Positions 54,969 through 64,000 of a stretch of 64,000 bases of DNA are shown piece by piece; within the stretch, counting starts at the first letter, position 1; every line of letters starts with the position of its first letter. The stretch comes from Phycobacter azelaicus (GTDB taxonomy: Bacteria > Pseudomonadota > Alphaproteobacteria > Rhodobacterales > Rhodobacteraceae). The stretch lies in NCBI RefSeq assembly GCF_014884385.1, contig NZ_WKFH01000003.1:62001-126000 (forward strand), given 5' to 3'. The translations under genes were made by a program, and so were the position numbers. The notes beneath the pieces are model-generated. The model saw only the letters and a list, made by a program, of their open reading frames with translations. It had not been told where the DNA came from and did no database searches.

Positions 54969-56852
54969 ATGGACACGTTTCTCTATCAAGCCTCGATCTA
55001 TCTTGCGGCCGCAGTCATCGCTGTGCCAATCGCCGCGCGCCTCGGCCTTGGGTCGGTGCTTGGCTACCTCGCCGCCGGCATTCTGATCGGGCCGGTCTTC
55101 GGTCTGGTCGGATCTGAGACGCAAGACCTGCAGCATTTCGCCGAATTCGGCGTTGTGATGATGCTGTTTCTGATCGGGCTGGAGCTGGAGCCGCGCGCGC
55201 TTTGGGCGATGCGGCACAAGCTGCTGGGCCTTGGTGGCCTTCAGATCCTGTTCAGCACCCTGGCCCTGATGGGCGCCGCGATGGTGGCGGGCCAAACCTG
55301 GCAGGTCAGCCTTGCAATTGGCCTCGCCCTATCTCTGTCCTCAACCGCGATCGTGCTGCAAACCCTCTCGGAAAAGGGTCTCATGCAGACCGGCGGCGGG
55401 CGGGCGTCCTTTTCGGTGCTGCTGACACAGGATATCGCGGTGATCCCGATCCTGGCCTTCCTGCCGCTGCTTGCGACCGGGCTGGGCCCTCAAATCGGCA
55501 ATGACGGATCCATCCGGCGCGGCGAGGAGGCCGCGCATGGCGGCGGACACGGATCGCTGTCGCTCGTCGAAGGCATGCCCGGCTGGGCGGTGACCCTGAT
55601 TACCATTGGTGCCATTGCATTCATCATTCTGGCGGGCATCTACCTGACGCGCCCGCTGTTCCGCTTCATCCACGCCTCTAACCTGCGCGAGATGTATACA
55701 GCCCTGGCCCTTTTGATCGTTGTCGGAATTTCTTTCCTGATGACGCTGGTCGGACTTTCGCCCGCGCTCGGTGCTTTTCTGGCTGGTGTGGTTCTGGCCA
55801 ACTCGGAGTTCCGGCATGAGTTGGAGAGCGACCTCAACCCCTTCAAGGGGCTCTTGCTTGGCCTCTTCTTCATAACCGTTGGTGCCGGGATCAATTACCG
55901 TCTGTTCCTTGCTAGCCCCGGCGATCTGATCGGACTGGCCTTGCTGGTGATCGTGGCCAAGGGACTGGTGCTGTTCTTTGTTGGCCGTGCCTTTGGCCTG
56001 CGCAAACGTGCCCATTGGCTGTTCACCCTGAGCCTGGCCCAGGCCGGGGAGTTCGGTTTCGTCCTTCTGGCTTTCTCAAGGCAGCTCAACGTCATCCCTG
56101 CAGCCCTGTCAGAAAAACTTCTGCTGATCATTGCGCTGTCGATGCTCATCACGCCACTGCTGTTCATTCTCTATGACCTCTTGTCCAAGCGCGTGACAGA
56201 CCCGCGCACCGCGGATGAGGAACCGGACAAGATCGACGAGCAAGGCCCAGTGATCATTGCCGGAATTGGCCGTTTTGGGCAGATCGTGAACCGTCTGGTG
56301 CGAGCCAGCGGCTTCAAGACGGTCCTGCTGGACAACGATATGGAAGCAGTGCAACTGATGCGCCGCTTTGGCGTGAAGAGCTTCCTCGGTGATCCGACGC
56401 GGCCTGAGCTTCTGAAAGCCGCCGGGATCGCCAAAGCCCGAATCCTGGTGGTGGCGCTGGATGATCCGGAAAACACCGTGAAACTTGTGGAATACGTGCG
56501 CCGCAACTATCCGGACATTCACATCATCGCCCGCGCCTATGACCGCCACCACGTGTTCGAACTGTACCAGGCCGGCGCAAATGACATCGTCCGCGAAATG
56601 TTCGACAGCTCGCTACGTGCCGGTCGCTATGTTTTGGAGCGGATCGGCCTCAGCGAATACGAGGCTGCACAGGCGGAACAGACTTTCTATGCCCATGACC
56701 GCCTGACCATCCGCGAACTCGCCAAACACTGGATCCCCGGCAAACCAGCCAGCGAGAACCCGGCCTATATCAAACGGGCGCGTGAGCTGGAAAAGGATCT
56801 GGAAACGGCCCTTTTGGAGCTGGCCGAGCAGAAGGACCACAAATCCTCCTGA
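54969..56852 (+). CDS. KefB/KefC-type cation:proton antiporter with TrkA-N domain
   Basis: 627 residues. An N-terminal CPA2 antiporter of about 12 helices shows GSVLGYLAAGILIGPV, ALSLSSTAIVLQTLSEKG and VGLSPALGAFLAGVVLANSE. A cytoplasmic TrkA-N (RCK) domain follows, with nucleotide loop VIIAGIGRFGQIVNRLVRA and acidic LLDNDMEAV. Such Kef proteins exchange K+ for H+ and are gated by glutathione adducts and NAD(H). No KefF/KefG subunit is adjacent. Ribosome site is weak. The gene is convergent with cobT. Confidence 0.92.
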   Translation: MDTFLYQASIYLAAAVIAVPIAARLGLGSVLGYLAAGILIGPVFGLVGSETQDLQHFAEFGVVMMLFLIGLELEPRALWAMRHKLLGLGGLQILFSTLALMGAAMVAGQTWQVSLAIGLALSLSSTAIVLQTLSEKGLMQTGGGRASFSVLLTQDIAVIPILAFLPLLATGLGPQIGNDGSIRRGEEAAHGGGHGSLSLVEGMPGWAVTLITIGAIAFIILAGIYLTRPLFRFIHASNLREMYTALALLIVVGISFLMTLVGLSPALGAFLAGVVLANSEFRHELESDLNPFKGLLLGLFFITVGAGINYRLFLASPGDLIGLALLVIVAKGLVLFFVGRAFGLRKRAHWLFTLSLAQAGEFGFVLLAFSRQLNVIPAALSEKLLLIIALSMLITPLLFILYDLLSKRVTDPRTADEEPDKIDEQGPVIIAGIGRFGQIVNRLVRASGFKTVLLDNDMEAVQLMRRFGVKSFLGDPTRPELLKAAGIAKARILVVALDDPENTVKLVEYVRRNYPDIHIIARAYDRHHVFELYQAGANDIVREMFDSSLRAGRYVLERIGLSEYEAAQAEQTFYAHDRLTIRELAKHWIPGKPASENPAYIKRARELEKDLETALLELAEQKDHKSS

Positions 56853-56869
56853 TCCCGGCCCCAGCCCGC

Positions 56870-57886
56870 TCAGCCGTCCGAAACCCCTGCTTCGGCAAAG
56901 GTCGCCATGCCACTGTGACAGGCAATTGCGCCTTTCAGGATCTGGATCGCCAGTGCGGCCCCTGACCCTTCGCCAAGGCGCAGGCCCAGTGTCAAAAGCG
57001 GCTCTTTTCCCAGTTTCTCGAGCAGCGCGAAATGGGCCGCCTCCGCCCCCTTGTGGCCCGCAACGGCGTGATCCAGCGCGCCCCCAGCGATTTTCATCAA
57101 ACAGGCGGCGGCCGCGCAGCAGATATAGCCGTCCAGAATCACTGGGATACGCAACACCCGCGCAGCGGCTATCGCGCCCGCCATGGCGGCAATCTCGCGC
57201 CCGCCAAGACGCATCAGCGCATCAAGCCCATCCTTGATATCGGCCCCATGCAGGGCGACGCCCTCTGCCACGACGCGGGCCTTGTTCGCCAGCCCCGCAT
57301 CGTCGACGCCGGTGCCCCGGCCAGTCCAGTCCGCGGCCTCGCCCCCGAACAGCGCGCAGGCAAGTGCGGCAGCGGCGGTGGTATTACCAATGCCCATCTC
57401 GCCCACCACCAGAAGATCGGCCTCTGGATCAACGGCATTCCAGCCGGTTTGCAGGGAGGACAACAGTTCATCCTTGCTCATCGCCGGGGCTTTGGTGAAA
57501 TCCTGCGTGGGGCGATCCAGATCCAGAGCGTGCACATCCATGCGGGCCCCGGCCAGTTTGGCCAGTTGGTTGATCGCCGCCCCGCCATGATCAAAGTTCA
57601 GCACCATCTGTGCCGTCACCTCGGCCGGGAAGGCAGACACCCCTTGCGCGGTGACGCCATGGTTGCCCGCAAAGACGATCACCTGCGGGGCCGTGATCTC
57701 GGGGCGCTCGCTGCCGCGCCAGCCTGCGTACCAGATCGCCAGATCCTCGAGCCGACCCAGTGCCCCCGGCGGTTTGGTCAGCTGGCCATTGCGCGCTTCT
57801 GCCCCGGCCGCCGCAGCGCCATCGGCATTCGGTGCGGCATTGAGCTGGGCACGAAAGTCATCAAGGGAAGATATCTGGGGCAGCAT
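56870..57886 (-). CDS. cobT: Nicotinate-nucleotide-dimethylbenzimidazole phosphoribosyltransferase
   Basis: 338 residues of CobT. Landmarks are [38 protein letters not shown] with the substrate-pocket His, [21 protein letters not shown] with the catalytic Glu region, GTGVDDAGL and [13 protein letters not shown]. It makes alpha-ribazole phosphate, the lower-ligand nucleotide of cobalamin. GAGG lies 7 bases before ATG. It is divergent from cobS, which uses its product, with about 100 bases between them. Confidence 0.95.
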   Translation of the reverse strand: MLPQISSLDDFRAQLNAAPNADGAAAAGAEARNGQLTKPPGALGRLEDLAIWYAGWRGSERPEITAPQVIVFAGNHGVTAQGVSAFPAEVTAQMVLNFDHGGAAINQLAKLAGARMDVHALDLDRPTQDFTKAPAMSKDELLSSLQTGWNAVDPEADLLVVGEMGIGNTTAAAALACALFGGEAADWTGRGTGVDDAGLANKARVVAEGVALHGADIKDGLDALMRLGGREIAAMAGAIAAARVLRIPVILDGYICCAAAACLMKIAGGALDHAVAGHKGAEAAHFALLEKLGKEPLLTLGLRLGEGSGAALAIQILKGAIACHSGMATFAEAGVSDG

Positions 57887-57987
57887 GGATCAGCCTCGTT
57901 GCAAAGGTTGGCGTGACGCGGGTAAAGCGGTTGCGCACCTGTTTAACCGCTCGCCCCCGCGCCGCAAGTCCCGCAAGAGGCCCGCAA

Positions 57988-58743
57988 ATGCGAAAATACG
58001 ACATCCGCGCCGCCGATATCCTTTTAGCGCTGGTTCTTTTGACCCGCCTGCCACTGCCGCATCTGCCAAAAGCGGCCTTCAAACGGCAATCCTCTGCGGT
58101 CTGGGCCTTTCCCGTAGCAGGCCTTGCCGTTGCGCTGCCCGCCTGCCTTGTGGCTTCGCTCGCCCTGAGCCTCGGCCTGCCCCATATGGTTGCGGCCGGG
58201 CTGGCCTTGGCCGTGCAGATCCTACTCACCGGCGCCATGCACGAGGACGGGCTGGCTGATACCGCAGATGGGTTCTGGGGCGGATTTGACACTGCGCGTC
58301 GGCTCGAGATCATGAAGGACAGTCAGATTGGTACCTATGGTGTTCTGGCGCTGATCCTGGGGCTGGGACTGCGCTGGACAGCCTTTGCCACGCTTCTGGA
58401 GGCCCTCGGCCCGTGGCCTTTGCTGGCACTGGCCGCCCTCAGCCGCGCGGCAATGCCGACTTTGATGTATGCCCTTCCAAACGCACGGCAGGCGGGACTG
58501 TCCCACGGGGTTGGCCGCCCCGGAAAAAATCCTGTGATCCTTGGCGCTGGAATCGCGCTGGGCATCTCGATGCCGGTCCTGGGGCCTGTCGCCCTTTTTT
58601 GTGCAGCCCTAGCGATGCTTGCGGCGACGCTAGGAATGGCAGCCCTTGCTCGTGCCAAGATCAGGGGACAAACAGGCGACACTCTGGGCGCGACACAGCA
58701 GATCTGCGAGATCGCCGGCCTGTTGGCGTTGCTGGCCCTCTGA
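57988..58743 (+). CDS. cobS: Adenosylcobinamide-GDP ribazoletransferase
   Basis: 251 residues from ATG at 57988 (AGAGG upstream; the longer frame starts inside the intergenic region). A multi-helix inner-membrane protein with the metal/nucleotide motif HEDGLADTADGFWGG near residue 78, repeated RRLEIMKDSQIGTYG, and LSRAAMPTLMYALPNARQ. It joins adenosylcobinamide-GDP and alpha-ribazole(-P) to complete cobalamin. No cobalamin riboswitch fits in the short intergenic region with cobT. Confidence 0.93.
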   Translation: MRKYDIRAADILLALVLLTRLPLPHLPKAAFKRQSSAVWAFPVAGLAVALPACLVASLALSLGLPHMVAAGLALAVQILLTGAMHEDGLADTADGFWGGFDTARRLEIMKDSQIGTYGVLALILGLGLRWTAFATLLEALGPWPLLALAALSRAAMPTLMYALPNARQAGLSHGVGRPGKNPVILGAGIALGISMPVLGPVALFCAALAMLAATLGMAALARAKIRGQTGDTLGATQQICEIAGLLALLAL

Positions 58744-58747
58744 CGGT

Positions 58748-59521
58748 TCAGTCGACGCCGCCTGTCAGGATTTTTAGTTGCTCCCCGCAGTGCTTGCAGT
58801 GCACCGCATCTATGTCATGGCGGGTCAGACCACAGGTCGGGCAGGTATAACGCACCTTCTGCGGCTGAAAGATCGCTTGTGCCAACCGCACGAAGAGCGC
58901 CACCCCGACAACCATGACAAAGACCGAGAACATCTTGCCTGCAGGCGATGCCATGGTGATGTCACCAAAACCGGTCGTGGTCAGCGTGGCGACGGTAAAG
59001 TAGAGCGCATCGATGTAAGGCGACTGGGTCTGGGTTTCATCAATAAAAAAGATCAGCACCGCCATCGTGGTGGCAAAGATAAACACGAACAAGTTGATCC
59101 CCGCCAACAGCGCATCCTCGTTGCGGCGAAAGAAGGTGCTGTCTCGCCGCAGATCCCGGAGCAAATGGTAGGAATGGATCAGGCGCAAAGCCCGCAAGAT
59201 CCGCAAAAAGGCGAGACTGCCCGAAAACAAGGGATCGAGCAGAAGGGTCACGATGACCACAACGTCGGCCAGAGTGTAGACCTGCCAGAAGAAGGCCTTG
59301 CGGTTCTTGGCGATCCACAGCCGCGCGGTCAGGTCCATACCGATAATCACGCCCAGCAGCTGGCTGATCGCAATCAGCAGCAGCCCGTGTTCCACATGAG
59401 CCGTGGCGATAAAGAACAGAATGGTGAGCGCATCAAAGGTAATGACGCTGTAGCGAAAGCGCACGGCACCTCTTGATGTGCCCTCATACAGCGCGGCGAG
59501 GCGCGATTTCAGCTTTAGCAT
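58748..59521 (-). CDS. Voltage-gated-type K+ channel with C-terminal zinc ribbon
   Basis: 257 residues. Six-helix Kv-like layout: S4-like helix FLRILRALRLIHSYHLLRDL with arginines every third position (about 105-124), then pore helix and selectivity filter TTTGFGDI (about 181-188), then the last helix. The C-terminal tail has CPTC (227, 230) and CKHC (242, 245), a zinc ribbon not normal for Kv channels. GFGD instead of GYGD still supports K+ selectivity. It is convergent with cobS (4 bases apart). Confidence 0.88.
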   Translation of the reverse strand: MLKLKSRLAALYEGTSRGAVRFRYSVITFDALTILFFIATAHVEHGLLLIAISQLLGVIIGMDLTARLWIAKNRKAFFWQVYTLADVVVIVTLLLDPLFSGSLAFLRILRALRLIHSYHLLRDLRRDSTFFRRNEDALLAGINLFVFIFATTMAVLIFFIDETQTQSPYIDALYFTVATLTTTGFGDITMASPAGKMFSVFVMVVGVALFVRLAQAIFQPQKVRYTCPTCGLTRHDIDAVHCKHCGEQLKILTGGVD

Positions 59522-59611
59522 GGGATTGGTCTTTCAAGACGCAGGGACCAGCACGACAAAGGGCCGCGCAGTTCCCGGCACGACCCCTGTTTCAAAAGTC
59601 TTAGCGCTGAT

Positions 59612-60121
59612 TTAGGCCGCGCGCGAGGTCAGGACCTCATCCACCTGTTTGGCGGCGGAGATCTCATCCCCGTCCGATACCGCCGCAACCTCGCGGGTCA
59701 GACGCTCCAGCGCGGCTTCATAGAGCTGACGCTCGGAGTAACTCTGTTCGCGCTGATCATCGGTACGATGCAAGTCGCGCACCACTTCCGCGATGGCAAT
59801 AAGGTCGCCCGAGTTGATCTTTTGCTCGTACTCCTGGGCACGGCGCGACCACATGGCCCGCTTGACCTTGGCCTTGCCCTTGAGGGTTTTCATGGCCTGG
59901 CTAATGACATCGGGCGAGCTGAGCGAGCGCATGCCCACTTCGACCGCCTTGTTGGTCGGCACACGCAGCGTCATCTTGTCTTTTTCAAAGGTGATCACGA
60001 AAAGCTCCAGCGCAAAGCCGGCCACTTCCTGCTCCTCGATCGAGATGATCTGCCCGACACCATGGGCCGGGTATACCACATAATCATTAGGGCGGAATTC
60101 GAGCTTCTTCGATTTGGTCAT
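59612..60121 (-). CDS. carD: CarD family transcriptional regulator
   Basis: 169 residues from ATG at 60121 with AAGGAAAG upstream. The RNA-polymerase-interacting (TRCF-like) domain has FRPNDYVVYPAHGVGQIISIEEQEV; the C-terminal DNA-binding helices include QAMKTLKGKAKVKRAMWSRR with the RNAP-promoter contact region. CarD stabilises RNAP-promoter open complexes at rRNA and other promoters. A hairpin (60185-60191/60201-60207) lies in its leader. Gene order carD-fdxA-S4-helicase is shared by this family. Confidence 0.93.
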   Translation of the reverse strand: MTKSKKLEFRPNDYVVYPAHGVGQIISIEEQEVAGFALELFVITFEKDKMTLRVPTNKAVEVGMRSLSSPDVISQAMKTLKGKAKVKRAMWSRRAQEYEQKINSGDLIAIAEVVRDLHRTDDQREQSYSERQLYEAALERLTREVAAVSDGDEISAAKQVDEVLTSRAA

Positions 60122-60498
60122 ACAGGTCTTTCCTTGCACTTCGTCGGCTGGCCGGCCGACACAACAACGACAAAAGCACCTAAGGCGGATCACTTCGCGC
60201 GATCCGCGCTCACGCTATAGCCGCAGAAAAACTGCCCAAGTTGCACAAGAACGCATCCGGCAGGTCAGGCACATCTCTCTCATTCTGGGTATCTAAAAAC
60301 AATAATACCACAAAACGCGGCCTGTCGGAAGGCGGCCGCGTTCAGCGGCAGGCACCTGACGCAAACGCTTAATTTAAAGGCATTTCACAGGTGAAAGACT
60401 CTTCAGTAAAGGACACACACACATGCCGAAGGGACGTGTTGAGCGAATCGCGCGAGGACACAGATCCAACAATCGGTCCGGCCGCTAATCCCCGAGTC
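60122..60498. other. 377-base region between fdxA and carD
   Basis: No gene supported. It holds the carD leader (7-bp hairpin GCGGATC/GATCCGC at 60185-60207), an AT-rich stretch near 60290-60315, and the fdxA terminator (60312-60342). No small ORF with a ribosome site was found. Confidence 0.5.
60312..60342 (-). terminator. Probable terminator of fdxA
   Basis: A 9-bp stem AACGCGGCC/GGCCGCGTT (60314-60322 with 60334-60342) with an 11-base loop, followed on the minus strand by a short U run. It lies about 160 bases past the fdxA stop, so some doubt remains. Confidence 0.6.
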
Positions 60499-60837
60499 TC
60501 AGCCCCCCTCGCCGGGCGCTTCGGAGAAGTATTTCTCCATCTTGCCTTCTTCGCCGTCACGCTCTTCGGCCTCCGGCAGCGGGTCTTTCTTTGAAACGAT
60601 CACCGGCCACATTTCAGAATATTTCCGGTTGAACTCCACCCATTTTTCCATGTCAGGCTCGGTATCGGGACGGATCGCATCGGCGGGGCATTCCGGTTCG
60701 CAGACGCCGCAGTCGATGCATTCGTCTGGATGGATCACCAGAGTGTTCTCACCCTCGTAAAAACAGTCGACCGGGCACACTTCGACACAGTCGGTGTATT
60801 TGCAGGCGATGCAGTTTTCCGTAACGACATAGGTCAT
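60499..60837 (-). CDS. fdxA: 7Fe ferredoxin FdxA
   Basis: 112 residues, the FdxA/FdII-type ferredoxin of alphaproteobacteria. N-terminal cysteines at 9, 12, 17, 21 in [19 protein letters not shown] suit a 3Fe-4S plus 4Fe-4S arrangement; Cys40, 43, 46 and 50 ([15 protein letters not shown]) complete the second cluster. The C-terminal extension is acidic, typical of the family. It is a soluble electron carrier; its partners are unknown, and it is not obviously tied to the P450 at 29.5 kb. Part of the carD-fdxA-S4-helicase group. Confidence 0.95.
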   Translation of the reverse strand: MTYVVTENCIACKYTDCVEVCPVDCFYEGENTLVIHPDECIDCGVCEPECPADAIRPDTEPDMEKWVEFNRKYSEMWPVIVSKKDPLPEAEERDGEEGKMEKYFSEAPGEGG

Positions 60838-60900
60838 GAGGCCAGGTCCCGTTTTCTGTTTGACGCTTAGCTAATCCAGCGCGGCGTCATCTTCAAGACG

Positions 60901-61275
60901 TCAATAGATGTCTCGACCGCGGGTAAGATCAAGCGCTCTGCGGGATTTCTTGTCAGGCCGCCCCTTTCCCTCGAACCGGGGATTGTCCGGAACGGTTTCC
61001 TGCTTTTCAGTCATATCATGGTAGAGCGCCTGCGCCTCGGGGGCGGGACCCCGCCGCTCACCGATGGCCTCAACGCGGACGACACGAATCTGCCGTCCCT
61101 GCGGAAAGGTCAGAACGTCCCCTGGAGAGACGTTCTGAGCCGGTTTCGAAATCTTGTCGGAGTTGAGCCGAACATGCCCCGCAGCGACCTGTTTCGCGGC
61201 CAGGCTGCGCGTCTTGAAGAACCGCGCATGCCATAGCCACTTGTCGATACGGATCTTGGCGGCTCCGCCCTCCAT
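60901..61275 (-). CDS. S4-domain RNA-binding protein (Hsp15-like)
   Basis: 124 residues with one S4 RNA-binding domain: IRIDKWLWHARFFKTRSLAAK, GHVRLNSDKISKPAQNVSPGD and QIRVVRVEAIGERRGP. Its length and layout match Hsp15/HslR, which rescues blocked 50S subunits; the C-terminus is basic (KGRPDKKSRRALDLTR). It starts 6 bases after the helicase gene and is likely co-transcribed, so RNA handling is the shared theme. Confidence 0.88.
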   Translation of the reverse strand: MEGGAAKIRIDKWLWHARFFKTRSLAAKQVAAGHVRLNSDKISKPAQNVSPGDVLTFPQGRQIRVVRVEAIGERRGPAPEAQALYHDMTEKQETVPDNPRFEGKGRPDKKSRRALDLTRGRDIY

Positions 61276-61281
61276 CGCGAA

Positions 61282-64000
61282 TCAGTCGCCCTGCTTCAAC
61301 CCCATCAGCGCTGCGGCGAAGGGGTTGTCGGGATCGATCTGCTTTTCCTTCTTGGGTGGACGGGCCGAATAGGTCTTGCCACCCTGCTGCGAGCGTCCGC
61401 CCTTCTTGCCGCCGGGCTTGCCCGGGCCGCCCTTGGCACCACGGGGTTTGCCCTTGCCGCCTGCACCGCCGCGAGCATCCTGCCCCCGGCGCTGGCCACG
61501 GTTGCCAGCGCCCTGCTGACGGGCACGACCGCCCCAGGTGAAGGTGTAGAAGACCTCGATTTCAGGCGCATCGACTGCGGCATCCGCAGCAGCGCCCGTT
61601 GGGGTTTCGTTCTCGGCGACCTCAGAAACAGCTTCTGCAGCTTCAGCTTCGGGTGCTGTTTCGGCGACGGGCGCAACGCCTGCGTCCTCGATGGCAGCCG
61701 CTTCGGGTACAACATCGGCCGCAGCCACTTCCCCATCGCCCGCCGGAGCGGCCGCAGGCGTGTTCTCTGCCTCGGCTGCGGCGTCCATCACGGGCTGACC
61801 TTCCGCAGGCGTGCCGGTCTCGGCCACAACCGCATCCACGGGTTTGACTTTTTCCCGCTCCCCCTTTTCGGCGCGGTAGCCAAGCCCCTGCATCAGGTCG
61901 GCGAATTGCTCCAGCGTCATGCCAGTGATCGACAGCATGTCAGGCTTGGCTTCAAAGCCGCCCCGGCTGTCCTCGGCGCGCAGCATGTCGGCCAGACGCT
62001 CCAGCATATCAACGCGGATCATCCGCTCACCAGCGGCGCGGTAGCCAGACATGGTGTCATAGCCTTCCGGCGCATCCTTAATCGTCGGCACGGTCACAAG
62101 GCCCGGAGGTGGTGCCTCGGGGAATTCCTGCAGGCCGTTCGCAAGCGACCAGAGCACCAGGCGCAGCCGCGTCGGCGCGGGTTTCAGCAGCAGCGGCATG
62201 AAGATGGTGAACTGACCAAAGCGCAACCCATGTTTGCGCAGGGCGCCGCGGGCGTCCTGATCCAGATCCTTGACCTCCTGCGCGACGGTGTGGCGAGGCA
62301 AAAGGCCCAGCGCCTCGACCATGCGGAAGGCAAACCCGCGGGCCAGACCGTTCAGCTCTTCGTCCTTCTGCAGGTTCAAAAGCGGCTCGAACAGGGCCTG
62401 AATCTTGCGGCTGATGAAATGCTGCAGGCGGCGTTCGACCTTTTGAGCAACCTCGCTACCGGCGGCATCATCCACGAAGACCTGCACACCCGGCGTAAGC
62501 GGATCTGCCCCGGCAACCAATTTGCCCACCGCGCTGTCGCCCCACATGAGGCCGCCCTGTTCGGTGAAATCGATCTCGGTATCGGGTGCGTTGTAGAACC
62601 GGTCTGCCCGGAGATGAAAATGCGGCACCAGCGCCTGCATAGACGCGGATTTCAGCGCCTTTGCCTCGGCGCCTTCTGCGCCCTTGTCAGGCGAGAACCG
62701 GAACCCATCGAGCCGTCCGACAAATTCGCCTTCGACGGTCACTTCACCCTTGTCATTCACTTCGGCCAAAAGGGCCTCCTTCTGTTTGAGCCGGCGCAAA
62801 AGCACGGATGTGCGCCGGTCCACAAATTTTTCAGTCAGCCGCTCGTGCAGTGCGTCCGACAACCTGTCTTCTACAGCGCGTGTGTGCTCGCGCCAATGAC
62901 TTTCATCACGCAACCAGACTTTCCTTTGGGCCACGTAGGTCCATGTGCGGATAAATGCCAGCCGTTTGGACAGAACGTCAATATTTCCGTCCATTCGGTC
63001 GATCCTTTTGATCTGCCGTGCCATCCAATCGTCGGGCACAACGCCGCCACCATGTAGATGATCGAAAATCCCCCGCAAAAGAGAGGCGTGTTCGCTGTGG
63101 CTGATACCGCGAAAATCGGGGATTCGGCAGACATCCCACAACAGGCGAACCGAAGGCGCATTGGTGGTGCGAGCCAGAATCTCAGGGTCTTGCGACAGCG
63201 CCTTCAGCGCCAACAGGTCATCCGCCTCGCGCGCCTTGATCAGAACCTCATCCTGCGGGCTGGCCTCCAGCGAACGGATCAATGCCTCAACCGAGCCAAA
63301 CTGCAAGGCGGCAGAGCGCCAGTTGAGTTTCTTCAGCGGCGTGAACCGATGTTCCATGATCGCCTGTGCCGTGCCCTCATCCAGGGGCCGGGCATCGCCG
63401 GTCACGCCAAACGAACCATGGCTCATCCCTCGCCCGGCACGCCCCGCGATCTGGGCCAGCTCATTGGGGGCAAGGGGGCGCATGCGGCGCCCGTCGAATT
63501 TGCTGGTCGAGGCAAAGGCGACGTGGTCGATATCCAGGTTCAGCCCCATGCCGATGGCATCGGTGGCCACCAGGTAATCGACCTCGCCATTCTGATAGAG
63601 TTCCACTTGCGCATTGCGCGTGCGCGGGCTGAGCGCCCCCATCACCACGGCAGCGCCGCCTTTCTGGCGGCGGATCAGCTCGGCAATGGCGTAGACGTTG
63701 TCCACTGAAAACCCAACGATGGCGGTGCGCGGCGGCATCCGGCTGATCTTTTTCGATCCCGCATAGACCAGATCTGACATGCGCTCGCGGCGGACGAACT
63801 CCACGCCCGGCACCAAGGCCTGAATCGGCCCGCGCATGGTGTCGGCGCCCAGGAACAGTGTCTCATGGGTGCCGCGCGCGCGCAAAAGGCGGTCGGTGAA
63901 AACATGGCCGCGCTCGGGATCGGCGCACAGCTGGATCTCGTCCAAGGCAAGGAAATCGCAGCCCATTCCTTCGGGCATCGCCTCGACAGTGCAGATCCAG
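61282..64000 (-). CDS. SUV3-like DExH RNA/DNA helicase (5' end beyond window)
   Basis: The 5' part lies outside the window; about 905 residues are visible. The window edge falls just before the Walker B/DExH region, which reads FLALDEIQLCADPERG. Motif VI-like region QIAGRAGRG and the helicase C core follow. The Walker A loop must be in the missing part. The pattern and length match the bacterial homologues of mitochondrial SUV3 helicase, rather than typical RecQ or DEAD-box proteins. A low-complexity region rich in Ala/Glu and then a Gly/Lys/Arg tail ends the protein. Leads the helicase-S4-fdxA-carD string leftward. Confidence 0.88.
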   Translation of the reverse strand, partial: WICTVEAMPEGMGCDFLALDEIQLCADPERGHVFTDRLLRARGTHETLFLGADTMRGPIQALVPGVEFVRRERMSDLVYAGSKKISRMPPRTAIVGFSVDNVYAIAELIRRQKGGAAVVMGALSPRTRNAQVELYQNGEVDYLVATDAIGMGLNLDIDHVAFASTSKFDGRRMRPLAPNELAQIAGRAGRGMSHGSFGVTGDARPLDEGTAQAIMEHRFTPLKKLNWRSAALQFGSVEALIRSLEASPQDEVLIKAREADDLLALKALSQDPEILARTTNAPSVRLLWDVCRIPDFRGISHSEHASLLRGIFDHLHGGGVVPDDWMARQIKRIDRMDGNIDVLSKRLAFIRTWTYVAQRKVWLRDESHWREHTRAVEDRLSDALHERLTEKFVDRRTSVLLRRLKQKEALLAEVNDKGEVTVEGEFVGRLDGFRFSPDKGAEGAEAKALKSASMQALVPHFHLRADRFYNAPDTEIDFTEQGGLMWGDSAVGKLVAGADPLTPGVQVFVDDAAGSEVAQKVERRLQHFISRKIQALFEPLLNLQKDEELNGLARGFAFRMVEALGLLPRHTVAQEVKDLDQDARGALRKHGLRFGQFTIFMPLLLKPAPTRLRLVLWSLANGLQEFPEAPPPGLVTVPTIKDAPEGYDTMSGYRAAGERMIRVDMLERLADMLRAEDSRGGFEAKPDMLSITGMTLEQFADLMQGLGYRAEKGEREKVKPVDAVVAETGTPAEGQPVMDAAAEAENTPAAAPAGDGEVAAADVVPEAAAIEDAGVAPVAETAPEAEAAEAVSEVAENETPTGAAADAAVDAPEIEVFYTFTWGGRARQQGAGNRGQRRGQDARGGAGGKGKPRGAKGGPGKPGGKKGGRSQQGGKTYSARPPKKEKQIDPDNPFAAALMGLKQGD

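Noticed and set aside
57887..57987. Cobalamin riboswitch between cobT and cobS
   Set aside because: Only about 100 bases and no B12-box sequence; too short for the class.

Overview
The window looks like chromosomal DNA of an alphaproteobacterium of the Rhodobacteraceae (marine Roseobacter group). It is GC-rich with GC-ending codons. It carries CarD next to a 7Fe ferredoxin, an NDUFS4-like complex I subunit, a SUV3-like helicase, GTR-like BioR boxes, DctP/Q/M TRAP transporters and a thiO-type thiamine operon. This assignment rests on gene families and order recalled from memory; no search was run. Most genes are intact. No insertion sequence, prophage or CRISPR array was seen. The only clear mobile-DNA trace is a decayed integrase fragment beside tRNA-Thr.

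Layout. 1-4.5 kb: the end of hisF, hisE, a structured intergenic element, a CoA-binding protein, a YHS protein, a small zinc-ribbon gene without a normal start codon, rlmB, tRNA-Tyr and a DUF2478 protein. 4.5-8.5 kb: a glycine betaine/choline ABC transporter (opuAC-AA-AB, leftward). 8.9-19.5 kb: two divergent vitamin operons, bioBFDA (leftward, with two BioR-type boxes) and thiCOSGEFD (rightward, with a TPP riboswitch). 19.5-26.5 kb: a CHASE-PAS hybrid histidine kinase, then a TRAP transporter whose small permease carries an added TM2-like domain and coiled coil. 26.7-33.7 kb: a fatty acid desaturase; a cytochrome P450 in tandem with a lone TRAP binding protein, with a divergent LysR regulator; a glycosyltransferase-like gene and a sulfotransferase-like gene.

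34-39 kb: tRNA-Thr with the integrase relic, then an mde-type methionine catabolism locus (mdeB, mdeA and divergent Lrp-family mdeR), with three 20-bp-phased repeats in its control region. 39-42 kb: a bacteriophytochrome HWE kinase and a divergent response regulator. 42-47 kb: uvrB, the NDUFS4-like gene, a GNAT acetyltransferase, tRNA-Arg, and metY behind a structured leader. 47-51 kb: a SIMPL protein and a large PilM/PilP-like membrane protein. 51-57 kb: a GFA protein, hppD with a divergent Lrp regulator, a PAS protein and a KefB-type antiporter. 57-64 kb: cobT and cobS, a K+ channel, carD, fdxA, an S4-domain protein and the SUV3-like helicase, which runs off the right edge.

Several modules fit a marine heterotroph: osmolyte uptake, methionine/2-oxobutyrate and tyrosine breakdown, TRAP uptake of organic acids, red-light sensing, and synthesis or assembly of biotin, thiamine and cobalamin.
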